Part shown: piece by piece, positions 30,689-38,670 of the stretch | Layout of the letters: each line of letters opens with the position of its first letter | Position numbering within the stretch: position 1 is the first letter of the stretch | Assembly: GCA_902787755.1 (NCBI GenBank) | Contig: CADAHL010000013.1 | Coordinates: 1-50,923 of the forward strand | Source: Oscillospiraceae bacterium | Lineage (GTDB): Bacteria; Bacillota; Clostridia; Oscillospirales; Oscillospiraceae | DNA length: 50,923 nucleotides | Direction: 5' to 3' | Translations under genes and position numbers: made by a program | Notes under the pieces: model-generated | The model's database searches: none | What the model was told of the DNA's origin: nothing | The model's input: the letters and a program-made list of their open reading frames with translations, nothing else

Positions 30689-31411
30689 ATGCTCTGCAAA
30701 CCGCAGATCTTTTTTCTCCGCAGTCAGCTGCTCAACATTCTGGGGATCCGCCCGCCCTCGGTCTTCTACATCGGCGGCAGCGACAATCTGCCCGCTCCCC
30801 TGCCCAGGCCGGAGGAGGAGCAGGCTCTGGCCAGTCTGGCCGAAGGGGACGAGGCGGCCCGCAAGTGCCTCATTGAGCATAACCTGCGCCTGGTGGTCTT
30901 CATCGCCAAGCGCTTTGAGAACACCGGGGTCTCCATCGAGGATCTGATCTCCATCGGCACCATCGGCCTGATCAAGGCGGTGAACACCTTCCAGGCCGAC
31001 AAGAACATCAAGCTTGCCACCTACGCCTCCCGCTGCATCGAAAACGAGATCCTGATGCATCTGCGCAAGATCAGCGCCCAGCGCGCGGAGCTGAGCTTCG
31101 ACGAGCCGCTGAACACCGACTGGGACGGCAACGAGCTGCTGCTGTCGGACGTTCTGGGCACCGATGAGGACGAGGTCTCCCGCCCTCTGGAGGACGACGC
31201 CGAGCGGCGCATGCTCACCGAGGCCATCCAGACCCTGAGTGAGCGGGAAAAGCAGATCATTTTGCTGCGCTTCGGTCTGCCCGACGGCAAGGAGTATACC
31301 CAGAAGGAGGTGGCGGATCTGCTGGGGATCTCCCAGAGCTATATCAGCCGACTGGAAAAGCGGATCATCCAGCGCCTGCGCCGGGAAATCCTGAAAAAAA
31401 TGAGCGTTTGA
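30689..31411 (+). CDS. sigE: RNA polymerase sporulation sigma factor SigE
   Basis: A 240-residue mother-cell sigma factor made as an inactive precursor. The first 27 or so residues are the hydrophobic/basic pro-sequence ([15 protein letters not shown]), and SpoIIGA is expected to cut near [14 protein letters not shown]. Region 2 ([55 protein letters not shown]) and region 4 ([20 protein letters not shown]) are complete. GAAGGGAGGT precedes ATG 30689. sigG, next to it in Bacillus, is far away at 362. Confidence 0.96.
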   Translation: MLCKPQIFFLRSQLLNILGIRPPSVFYIGGSDNLPAPLPRPEEEQALASLAEGDEAARKCLIEHNLRLVVFIAKRFENTGVSIEDLISIGTIGLIKAVNTFQADKNIKLATYASRCIENEILMHLRKISAQRAELSFDEPLNTDWDGNELLLSDVLGTDEDEVSRPLEDDAERRMLTEAIQTLSEREKQIILLRFGLPDGKEYTQKEVADLLGISQSYISRLEKRIIQRLRREILKKMSV

Positions 31412-31432
31412 GGGATAAGCCTTCCGAAAGCC

Positions 31433-31461
31433 TTGCCCCACCGGGTATTCTATGCTACACT
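31433..31461 (+). promoter_or_regulatory. Promoter of the acyltransferase/zinc-ribbon gene
   Basis: TTGCCC (31433-31438), 17 bp, TACACT (31456-31461). It shows that the gene at 31501 is not merely the end of the sigE operon. Confidence 0.55.
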
Positions 31462-31500
31462 CTCCCTGGAAACTGTCGATTCTGAGGGGAGCGATCGTGC

Positions 31501-32781
31501 ATGAAGATCAAGACCAAAGCGCTCAGCTACGATGAGGTCATGGCCCTGCCCCGGCCGGAGCACAAGCCGCCGCAAAAGCCCAATCCCCTGCTGCGTCTGG
31601 GCTTCCGTCTGGCCTCCGCCCCGGACCTGAAGGCCACCCGCTTTTCCTTCACCACCGAAGACATGGAGAAGGTTGGCGAAGGGCCGTATCTGATCCTGAT
31701 GAACCACTCCAGCTTCATCGATCTGGAGATGGTCACCCATATTTTCCGGAACAAGCCCTACTGCATCGTCTGCACCTCCGACGGCTTTGTGGGCAAGGAG
31801 GGCCTGATGCGGGGCATCGGCTGCATCCCCACCAACAAATTTGCCACCGACATGACTCTGATGACGGACATGTACGAGGCCATCCACAGGCTGGGCTGCA
31901 GCGTCCTGCTCTATCCCGAGGCCAGCTACACCTTCGACGGCAGCCCCACGCCCCTGCCCCGGGGCCTGGGCATGATGCTCAAGCGGCTGGACGCGCCGGT
32001 GGTGGGCATCCTGACCCAGGGCGCCTTTTCCCGGGACCCGCTGTACAATCTTCTGCAGAAGCGGGACGTGACCGTCACCGCCCACGTGAAGGGGCTTCTC
32101 AGCCGGGAGGAGCTGAAAAAGAAGAGCAACGCCCAGCTGGACGCGCTGCTGGACGAGATGTTCTCCTTCGACAACTTCCGCTGGCAGCAGGAAAACCGGG
32201 TGCGCATCCCCGAGCCCTTCCGGGCCGACGGTCTGGAGCGGATCCTGTACAAATGCCCTCACTGCGGGGCCGAGGCCAGGACCGAGGGCAAGGGAACGCA
32301 GCTGCGCTGCCACGCCTGCGGCAAGGTCTGGGAGCTGGACGAGTACGGCTTTCTCCAGGCGCAGGAGGGGGAGACGGAATTTGCCCACATCCCCGACTGG
32401 TACGCCTGGGAGCGGCAGCAGGTGAAGCAGGAGCTGGAGGCTGGAACCTATTTCCTGGATATTCCGGTGGAGATCGGGATGCTGGTGGACTTCAAGGCCG
32501 TCTACAGGATCGGCGAGGGTCGGCTGCGCCATGATCTCAGCGGCTTCACCCTGGACGGCGCGGAGGGCAAACTGCACTTTGTCCGCCCGGCCAACCAGTG
32601 CTACAGCCTGTACGCCGACTACTACTGGTACGAGCTGGGGGACATCATCTGCATCGGCGATCAGAACACCCAGTACTACTGCTTCCCCAAGCAGGCCACT
32701 CCGGTGGCCAAGGCCAGGCTCGCCACCGAGGAGCTCTACAAGCTCCGGCGCGCCTCCAGGAAAAAGCGGAAGGCCGAGTGA
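31501..32781 (+). CDS. PlsC-like acyltransferase fused to a zinc ribbon and a C-terminal domain
   Basis: A 426-residue multidomain protein. Residues 60-200 resemble glycerolphosphate acyltransferases: LILMNHSSFIDLEM contains the H-x4-D catalytic motif and LLYPEASYTFDGSP replaces the usual PEGTR block. Residues near 250-280 form a zinc ribbon with two Cys pairs (CPHCGAEA and CHACGKVWELD). The last 120 residues (from about IPVEIGMLVDFKAVYRIGEG) look like a compact beta-rich domain of unknown type. There are no clear membrane helices. It probably acts on lysophospholipid or a related acceptor at the membrane surface, but the altered PEG motif leaves the activity uncertain. The 55-residue gene follows closely. 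Confidence 0.75.
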   Translation: MKIKTKALSYDEVMALPRPEHKPPQKPNPLLRLGFRLASAPDLKATRFSFTTEDMEKVGEGPYLILMNHSSFIDLEMVTHIFRNKPYCIVCTSDGFVGKEGLMRGIGCIPTNKFATDMTLMTDMYEAIHRLGCSVLLYPEASYTFDGSPTPLPRGLGMMLKRLDAPVVGILTQGAFSRDPLYNLLQKRDVTVTAHVKGLLSREELKKKSNAQLDALLDEMFSFDNFRWQQENRVRIPEPFRADGLERILYKCPHCGAEARTEGKGTQLRCHACGKVWELDEYGFLQAQEGETEFAHIPDWYAWERQQVKQELEAGTYFLDIPVEIGMLVDFKAVYRIGEGRLRHDLSGFTLDGAEGKLHFVRPANQCYSLYADYYWYELGDIICIGDQNTQYYCFPKQATPVAKARLATEELYKLRRASRKKRKAE

Positions 32782-32822
32782 AACGCCTCTCTTCCGGGCA
32801 AACTGTCTCCGGAGGTGAGTGC

Positions 32823-32990
32823 ATGAGCAGGAAAAAGCGCCGCGGAAGGTCCGACAGCATCCGGCTGGACCCGGAAAAGCGGCTGGCGCCGAAGTTCGAC
32901 AGCGCGTCCATCGCCAAATTCCCGGTGGCGGAGCCCGGAAAGATGGGCTTCCGGGTACTGGACGACTGCGCCGAGGAGCATATTCAATGA
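32823..32990 (+). CDS. Small hypothetical basic protein
   Basis: A 55-residue protein with a strongly basic N-terminus (MSRKKRRGRSDSIRLDPEKR) and a short conserved-looking end (GFRVLDDCAEEH). GGAGGTGA lies five bases before ATG 32823, and a terminator starts eight bases after the stop, both signs of a real gene. It lies 41 bases after the acyltransferase gene and is probably co-transcribed. The basic tail could bind nucleic acid or a membrane; no family is recognised. Confidence 0.6.
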   Translation: MSRKKRRGRSDSIRLDPEKRLAPKFDSASIAKFPVAEPGKMGFRVLDDCAEEHIQ

Positions 32991-32997
32991 GCGGAGA

Positions 32998-33041
32998 CCG
33001 GCTCGGAGAGGCTTTTGATTCTCTCCGGGCCGGCCTTTTTT
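32998..33041 (+). terminator. Terminator after the 55-residue gene
   Basis: CCGGCTCGGAGAG (32998-33010) pairs with CTCTCCGGGCCGG (33021-33033) with one T-G pair, then CCTTTTTT. Confidence 0.85.
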
Positions 33042-33054
33042 GCGGGAAAAGGTC

Positions 33055-33083
33055 TTGCGTCAAAGCGAGGTTTGGACTATACT
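33055..33083 (+). promoter_or_regulatory. Promoter of the aminotransferase-larC operon
   Basis: TTGCGT (33055-33060), 17 bp, TATACT (33078-33083). Confidence 0.6.
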
Positions 33084-33121
33084 TATTAAGTTAAACGAAC
33101 GATTCCCGGAGGCGCATTCCT

Positions 33122-34291
33122 ATGAAACCACTTTCCTCCCGCACAGCGGGCTTTACCGACTCCGTCATCCGCCGGATGACCCGGGTCTGCAATCAGTACG
33201 GGGCGGTGAACCTGTCCCAGGGCTTCCCGGACTTTGATCCCCCGGCCCCCATTCTCAAGCGCCTGGAGCAGGTGGCCCACGAGGACTTCAACCAGTACTC
33301 CATCACCTGGGGCGCCAACAATCTGCGCCGGGCTCTGGCGGCCAAGCAGAGCCGCTTCATGGGCATCGACATCGATCCGGACAGCCAGATCGTGGCCACC
33401 TGCGGCAGCACCGAGGCCATGATGGCGGCGGTGATGACCGTCACCGACCCCGGGGACAAGCTGATCATCTTCTCCCCCTTCTATGAAAACTATGGCGCGG
33501 ACGTGATCCTGTCCGGGGCCGAGCCCATCTACGTGCCCCTGTATCCTCCGGAGTTCAACTTCAAGCCCGAGGAGCTGGAAGCCGCCTTCCGGCAGAACCC
33601 CAAGGCTCTGATCCTCTGCAATCCCTCCAACCCCAGCGGCAAGGTCTTCACCCGGCAGGAGCTGGAGACCATCGCCTCTCTGGCGGAGAAGTACGACACC
33701 TATGTGATCACCGACGAGGTTTACGAGCACATCGTCTACGCGCCTCACGAGCACGTTTATTTCGCCTCTCTGCCCGGGATGTTTCAGCGGACCCTGTCCT
33801 GCTCCTCCCTGTCCAAGACCTACTCCATCACCGGCTGGCGCCTGGGCTATATCATCGCCCCGGCGGAGATCATCGACACCGCCAAGAAGGTCCACGACTT
33901 TCTCACCGTGGGCGCCGCCGCTCCCCTGCAGGAGGCAATCGTCCCGGGGCTGCTCTTCGACCAGAGCTATTATGACGAGCTGCTGGCCCTGTATACCCAC
34001 AAGCGGGATCTGCTGCTGAAGGGCCTGGACGATCTGCACATCGCCCACACCGACCCTCAGGGGGCCTATTACGTGCTGCTGGACATCTCCCGCTACGGCT
34101 TCGACTCCGATCTGGAGTTCTGCGAGGTCCTGGCCCGGGACGTGGGCGTGGGCGCGGTGCCCGGCTCCAGCTTCTTCCGGGAGCCGGTAAACCATCTGAT
34201 CCGCCTGCATTTTGCGAAGAAAGACGAGACGCTTTTGGAGGCTCTGAACCGTCTGGAGGGCATGGAGCGGAAGATCCCCTGCCGTAAATGA
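33122..34291 (+). CDS. Class I/II pyridoxal-phosphate aminotransferase
   Basis: A 389-residue fold-type I aminotransferase. The N-terminal VNLSQGFPDFDPPAPI, the YSITWGANNLRRALA substrate loop, NPSNPSGKVFTRQELE, TDEVYEHIVY and SSLSKTYSITGWRLGYII with the Schiff-base lysine are typical of aspartate/aromatic-type enzymes. The substrate cannot be fixed; relatives act on aspartate, aromatic amino acids or methionine-derived oxo acids. It is the first gene of an operon continuing into an ECF S component and larC, with 16 bases to the next start. Confidence 0.9.
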   Translation: MKPLSSRTAGFTDSVIRRMTRVCNQYGAVNLSQGFPDFDPPAPILKRLEQVAHEDFNQYSITWGANNLRRALAAKQSRFMGIDIDPDSQIVATCGSTEAMMAAVMTVTDPGDKLIIFSPFYENYGADVILSGAEPIYVPLYPPEFNFKPEELEAAFRQNPKALILCNPSNPSGKVFTRQELETIASLAEKYDTYVITDEVYEHIVYAPHEHVYFASLPGMFQRTLSCSSLSKTYSITGWRLGYIIAPAEIIDTAKKVHDFLTVGAAAPLQEAIVPGLLFDQSYYDELLALYTHKRDLLLKGLDDLHIAHTDPQGAYYVLLDISRYGFDSDLEFCEVLARDVGVGAVPGSSFFREPVNHLIRLHFAKKDETLLEALNRLEGMERKIPCRK

Positions 34292-34307
34292 CCGAGGAGT
34301 GAACCCC

Positions 34308-34850
34308 ATGACACGATCCACGAAAAATCTGGTCCGCGCCTCCCTGCTGATGGCTCTGGGCCTGCTGCTGCCCTTTCTCACCGGGCAGATCCCCCAGATC
34401 GGCCGGATGCTCTCGCCCATGCACATCCCCGTGCTGCTGTGCGGGATGATCTGCGGCTGGCCCTACGGGCTGGCGGTGGGCTTTCTGACCCCGCTGCTGC
34501 GCTCCGTGCTCTTCGGGATGCCCGCCATCTACCCCCAGGCTGTGGCCATGGCCTTTGAGCTGGCGGTCTACGGTCTGGTCAGCGGGCTGCTGTACGCCCG
34601 CTTTCCTGAAAAGGATCTGAAGGCCATCTATCTCAGCCTGATCGCCGCCATGCTGGCAGGCCGTCTGGTCTGGGGTCTGGCGAGCCTGGCGCTTTACGGC
34701 GTGGTGGGCAACGCCTTCACCTTCCCGATGTTCCTGGCCGGCGCCTTTGTGAACGCCGTGCCGGGCATTCTCCTGCACCTCGTCCTGATCCCGGCGATCA
34801 TGTTCGGTCTGGAGCGCAGCGGCGTTCTGAGGAAGGAGCGGCAGGAATGA
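34308..34850 (+). CDS. ECF transporter S component
   Basis: A 180-residue membrane protein with six hydrophobic segments, matching substrate-capture (S) subunits of energy-coupling-factor importers for vitamins or metals. LLPFLTGQIPQIGRMLSPMH, IPVLLCGMICGWPYGLAVGF and LRSVLFGMPAIYPQAVAM are the conserved first half. It depends on EcfA and EcfT encoded elsewhere. ATG 34308 has GAGGAG eight bases upstream; a GTG nine bases earlier overlaps that motif. The four-base overlap with larC hints that the ligand is related to the nickel-pincer cofactor (nickel or a nicotinate precursor), but this is inference. Confidence 0.85.
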   Translation: MTRSTKNLVRASLLMALGLLLPFLTGQIPQIGRMLSPMHIPVLLCGMICGWPYGLAVGFLTPLLRSVLFGMPAIYPQAVAMAFELAVYGLVSGLLYARFPEKDLKAIYLSLIAAMLAGRLVWGLASLALYGVVGNAFTFPMFLAGAFVNAVPGILLHLVLIPAIMFGLERSGVLRKERQE

Positions 34851-36040
34851 GGCTCCTATACCTGGACTGCGCCATGGGCGCGGCGGGGGATATGCTCTGC
34901 GCCGCCCTGCTGGAGCTGCACCCGGACCCGGAGGGCTTTGTGGCCCGTTTTAACGCCCTGGGGATCCCCGGGGTGGAGCTGAGGCCGGAAAAGACCGTCA
35001 ACGGCGGCGTCTCCGGCACCCACGTACATATGCTCATTCACGGGGAAGAGGAGGGCGAAGCGCCCGCCCATCCCCACCACCATCACCGGCACCTGAGCGA
35101 CGTGGAGTCCATCCTGGACGCCCTGCCGCTGCCGGAGGCCGCGGCCCGGGACGTGAAGGCGGTTTACGCCTCCATCGCCGGGGCTGAGGCGAGGGTCCAC
35201 GGCCGGGAGGTCTCGGAGGTCCATTTTCACGAGGTGGGCGCCCTGGACGCCATCGCCGACGTGACGGCGGTCTGCCTGCTGATCCACGAGCTGAAGCCCG
35301 ACCGGGTCTGCGCCTCCCCGATCCACGTGGGTTCGGGTACGGTGAAATGCGCCCACGGTGTTCTGCCCGTGCCCGCGCCGGCCACGGCGCTGCTGCTGGA
35401 GGGCCTGCCCATCTGCGGCGGAGAGCTCCGAGGCGAGCTGTGCACCCCCACCGGCGCCGCCCTGCTGCGCCGCTTTGTCCGTGACTTCGGTCCCCTGCCT
35501 CCGATGCGCCTGGAAAAGCTGGGCAGCGGTCTGGGGACGAAGACCTTTGACCGGCCCAACTGCCTGCGGGCCTTCCTGGGCGAGGCGGAGGACGCCTCTG
35601 ACCGGGTGCTGGAGCTGCAGTGCAATCTGGACGACATGACCGGCGAGGAGATCGCCTTCGCCAGCGAACGGCTGCTGGAGGCCGGGGCCCTGGACGTGTG
35701 GACCCAGGCCATTCAGATGAAGAAGGGCCGCCCCGGCGTACTGCTGGGGGTCCTGTGTCGGCCGGACCGGCGGGAGGAGCTGCTGCGGTGTCTGTTTTTG
35801 CACACCAGCACCCTGGGGGTGCGGGAGTCGGAAAAGCGCCGGGCGGTCCTGGACCGGGAAGAACGCTGTGAGGACGGGCCTCTGGGCCCGGTGCGCGTCA
35901 AGCGGGTCTCCGGATGGGGGACCCTGCGGGAAAAGACGGAATATGAGGACCTGCGGCGTCTGGCCCTGGAACAGGGGCTGAGCCTGCGTCAGGCCCGCGC
36001 TCTGGCGGAGGGCGGATCGGATCCCGCAGAAATCCATTGA
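34847..36040 (+). CDS. larC: Nickel pincer cofactor biosynthesis protein LarC
   Basis: A 397-residue CTP-dependent metallochelatase that inserts nickel into the pyridinium-bis-thiocarboxylate nucleotide used by lactate racemase and related enzymes. It has the DUF111 pattern: YLDCAMGAAGDMLCAALLEL at the start, a histidine-rich loop (HPHHHHRH, 75-82), SEVHFHEVGALDAIADV, ASPIHVGSGTVKCAHG and PTGAALLRRFVRDFG. The second part (CNLDDMTGEEIAFASERLLE; MKKGRPGVLLGVLC) is present in the same frame, so it does not need the frameshift that links LarC1 and LarC2 in lactobacilli. larA, larB and larE are not in the window. Confidence 0.93.
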   Translation: MRLLYLDCAMGAAGDMLCAALLELHPDPEGFVARFNALGIPGVELRPEKTVNGGVSGTHVHMLIHGEEEGEAPAHPHHHHRHLSDVESILDALPLPEAAARDVKAVYASIAGAEARVHGREVSEVHFHEVGALDAIADVTAVCLLIHELKPDRVCASPIHVGSGTVKCAHGVLPVPAPATALLLEGLPICGGELRGELCTPTGAALLRRFVRDFGPLPPMRLEKLGSGLGTKTFDRPNCLRAFLGEAEDASDRVLELQCNLDDMTGEEIAFASERLLEAGALDVWTQAIQMKKGRPGVLLGVLCRPDRREELLRCLFLHTSTLGVRESEKRRAVLDREERCEDGPLGPVRVKRVSGWGTLREKTEYEDLRRLALEQGLSLRQARALAEGGSDPAEIH

Positions 36041-36057
36041 TCGATTTTGGAGAGAGC

Positions 36058-37455
36058 ATGGAAGAAAAAGAAAACACCGGGACTCGGGCTTCCTCCGAGG
36101 AAGGTCTGAAGTTTCCGGAAGGCGCGGCGGCCCCAAGGGCCTCCGACGAAGACAGAACCCTGGTATTCCCGGAAAGCGCGGCGGCCCCGAAGCCTGTCAC
36201 GGAAGACGGGCGCCCGGCGGCGGATCCCCTGCCCCGCCAGGAGCTCCGGGAGTCTGAAGACGCGCCCGGCGAGGGAGAGATTCCCACGCCTGTGGGCGTG
36301 AGGGGCGCGCTGCTGGCCGACGAGCGGCTGAAAGCGGAGGCTCTGGCCCAGGAAGCCGCCGAGGAAGCGGCAGAGCCGGAAGAGGAAGAGTCCCCCGAGG
36401 TCCCCGGCGGCAAATGGAAAAAGCTCCTGCTGCGCTGCCTGTTCGTGCTGGGTCTGACCCTGGTGATGGTCTGCGCCCTGCTCTACGGCGTGATGTACGT
36501 GCTGTGCAAGGGTCCCTCCCCCACAGCCAGAGATCTGTTCGTCCGCTCCGTGCGGGAGACCAGCGCCATCGGCTTTCTGGCGGATCTGTACCTGACGCCG
36601 GAGGAGATCGCCGCCATCGAGGCCGGCGCTCCCCAGGAGGAGACCGTGACCGGCACCGATACCTCCCTGTTTATCCAGGAGACGCCGGAGCCCTCGTCCG
36701 GGGAAGAAGGTCCCCAGCCCGACGCCTGGGGCTACGTGGACGAGGACGGCGACGGTCTGATCCTGGTGGAGGTCAAGGGCGAGAGCTACATCGGCTATAT
36801 GCTGATCGTCCTGGACCCCTCCCGGGTGGTGCTGGGCTGTTCTCCGGAGAACATCGGCATCCGGGGCTATACGGTGCAGGAATTCGTGGAGATGAATGAC
36901 GCGGTGGCCGGCATCAACGGCGGCGGCTTCGCCGATCCCGGCGGCCAGGGCAACGGCAGCATGCCCGACACCCTGATCGTCCACGGCGGGAACGTCTACG
37001 CCTCCGGCAGCGGCGTGGGCTACGGCTTTGTGGGCATCGACGACGAATATATCCTCCACGTGGGCTTCAACAGCACGGAGGACGTGTATAACTGGAACAT
37101 CCAGGAGGGCTGCGGCTACGGCCCGATCCTGGTGGTCAACGGCGAGGCCCGGGATCCGGAGATCCTGGCCAGCGGGCTGAATCCCCGCACCGCCATCGGC
37201 CAGCGGGCGGACAAGGCCATGCTGCTTCTGGTGATCGAGGGTCGGCAGCCCAACCGCCTGGGGGCCACCTATACGGACGTGGCGGAGATCATGCTGTCCT
37301 TCGGGGCGCTGAACGCCTGCAATCTGGACGGCGGTTCCTCCACCATGATGTGGTACGAGGGCCGGTACATCAACAACAGCGCCTCCGTCATCGGCATCCG
37401 GCCCATTCCCACCAGCTTTCTGGTTCTGAAGGAGGGGGTGAAGGACGATGGCTGA
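36058..37455 (+). CDS. Membrane-anchored phosphodiester glycosidase (NAGPA domain), copy 1
   Basis: A 465-residue protein with an acidic N-terminal cytoplasmic region (about 1-118), one membrane segment (about 123-149) and an extracytoplasmic catalytic domain. The domain has NAGPA features: GINGGGFADPGGQGNG, NPRTAIGQRADKAMLLLVIE and NACNLDGGSSTMMW. Bacterial members are predicted to cleave sugar-1-phosphodiester links in surface polymers. Residues 19-54 contain two degenerate 18-residue repeats (FPEGAAAP, FPESAAAP). ATG 36058 follows TTGGAGAG; the frame is open upstream without a better start. It follows larC by 17 bases and overlaps the next gene by eight. Confidence 0.85.
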   Translation: MEEKENTGTRASSEEGLKFPEGAAAPRASDEDRTLVFPESAAAPKPVTEDGRPAADPLPRQELRESEDAPGEGEIPTPVGVRGALLADERLKAEALAQEAAEEAAEPEEEESPEVPGGKWKKLLLRCLFVLGLTLVMVCALLYGVMYVLCKGPSPTARDLFVRSVRETSAIGFLADLYLTPEEIAAIEAGAPQEETVTGTDTSLFIQETPEPSSGEEGPQPDAWGYVDEDGDGLILVEVKGESYIGYMLIVLDPSRVVLGCSPENIGIRGYTVQEFVEMNDAVAGINGGGFADPGGQGNGSMPDTLIVHGGNVYASGSGVGYGFVGIDDEYILHVGFNSTEDVYNWNIQEGCGYGPILVVNGEARDPEILASGLNPRTAIGQRADKAMLLLVIEGRQPNRLGATYTDVAEIMLSFGALNACNLDGGSSTMMWYEGRYINNSASVIGIRPIPTSFLVLKEGVKDDG

Positions 37456-38533
37456 ACAGAAAAAGCGCTTTCCCTTCTTCTGGGTCGGGATCGCCGTCTA
37501 CGTGCTGGTTTTTGCGGTCCTGTCCTTCGTTGGTTTGAAGATCTTCCGGGATTATATCGCCGCCTATGAGCAGTCCCGGCCCGGCAAGGCCATGGAGGAA
37601 TACCGGGCGGAGCTGATCGAGAACGGCCACACCGACGCCGTGGTTCAGGCCCTCTCCGCGCTGGATCCCAATATCCGCCCAGAAGAGGAGAACCTGCGCT
37701 GGGCCGAGGAGCTGCTTCGGGAGGCCAGCTTCCCCCGGATGCTGAACCTGAGCGACGACAGCCACATGGTCTACAGTGTTCGCTCCCGGGGCCGTCAGAT
37801 CGGGCAGATCACCGCCGTACCCGGTCCGGCGGACCGCTTCGGCTTCCGGGACTGGACCATCAGCGAGGAGAGCTACGACTTTTCCGCCTTTATGCACAGC
37901 AGCGAGGCCACCATCCCCGCCGACTACAGCTACAGCGTCAACGGCGTGACCCTGGGCCGGGAGTATATCACCGAGGAGAACATCCCCTTCGAGACCCTGG
38001 CGGATTTTTACGATCGCTACGAGGATCTGCCCACCATGGTCCACTACCGCAGCGGCCTGTATCTGGACGAGGCGGAGGTCCAGGTCACGGATCCCTCCGG
38101 CCACGTGCTGAGCCCGGACGAGATGACCGAGACCTATTATCTGGACAACTGCGGCGCCCATATCCGTGAACTGGCGGATGAGTTTATCCCCCGCTTCCTG
38201 CAGCTGTACGTGAACTTCACCGCCAATCTGTACAACTCCTACTCCTACAACTTCGCCAATCTCCGTCCGCTGGTGCTCTCCGAAAGCCAGCTGAACCTGC
38301 GCATGCGCCAGGCCGCCGAGGGCTTCGGCTACACCACCACCAAGAAGGCGGAGATCCTGTCCATGGACACGCTGGTGGTCACCCGGCTCAGCGCGGACCG
38401 GTATCTGGCCGACATCACCTACGTCACCGAGATCACCGGCCACGCCGATCCCGTGGTCATCGAGGATCACATCTATCTGGTGATGTACGAGCATAAGGAC
38501 TATCTGCTGGCCGAGGCCCTGTATAATCACTGA
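37448..38533 (+). CDS. Membrane-anchored extracytoplasmic protein of unknown function
   Basis: A 361-residue protein with a single N-terminal membrane segment (about 10-31) and a 330-residue outside domain. The outer part alternates helices and strands (EEYRAELIENGHTDAVVQAL near the start; a tyrosine-rich NLYNSYSYNFANLRPLVLSE in the second half), resembling stacked NTF2-like domains; I do not recognise a family. It overlaps the phosphodiester glycosidase gene by eight bases, so the two are probably made together and act on the same side of the membrane. A companion or regulator role for the glycosidase is possible. Confidence 0.72.
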   Translation: MAEQKKRFPFFWVGIAVYVLVFAVLSFVGLKIFRDYIAAYEQSRPGKAMEEYRAELIENGHTDAVVQALSALDPNIRPEEENLRWAEELLREASFPRMLNLSDDSHMVYSVRSRGRQIGQITAVPGPADRFGFRDWTISEESYDFSAFMHSSEATIPADYSYSVNGVTLGREYITEENIPFETLADFYDRYEDLPTMVHYRSGLYLDEAEVQVTDPSGHVLSPDEMTETYYLDNCGAHIRELADEFIPRFLQLYVNFTANLYNSYSYNFANLRPLVLSESQLNLRMRQAAEGFGYTTTKKAEILSMDTLVVTRLSADRYLADITYVTEITGHADPVVIEDHIYLVMYEHKDYLLAEALYNH

Positions 38534-38554
38534 TCCGTCCGACAGACGAGAAAC

Positions 38555-38589
38555 GGCCCTGTCTTCCGCCCTTGGCGGGAGGCAGGGCC
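38555..38589 (+). terminator. Hairpin closing the larC/glycosidase operon
   Basis: Arms 38555-38570 and 38574-38589 pair over 16 bp with two T-G pairs. The T-tract is poor, so strength is uncertain. Confidence 0.6.
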
Positions 38590-38596
38590 TTGGCAT

Positions 38597-38625
38597 TTGA
38601 CAGAACCCGGTTTCCGCGGTATAGT
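38597..38625 (+). promoter_or_regulatory. Sigma-A promoter of the acyltransferase-3 gene
   Basis: TTGACA (38597-38602), 17 bp, TATAGT (38620-38625). GAGGAGG and GTG 38671 follow. Confidence 0.72.
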
Positions 38626-38670
38626 TGCCTGGCGGAGGCCCGCGATCCCCAGACTGAGGAGGTGGTTCCG

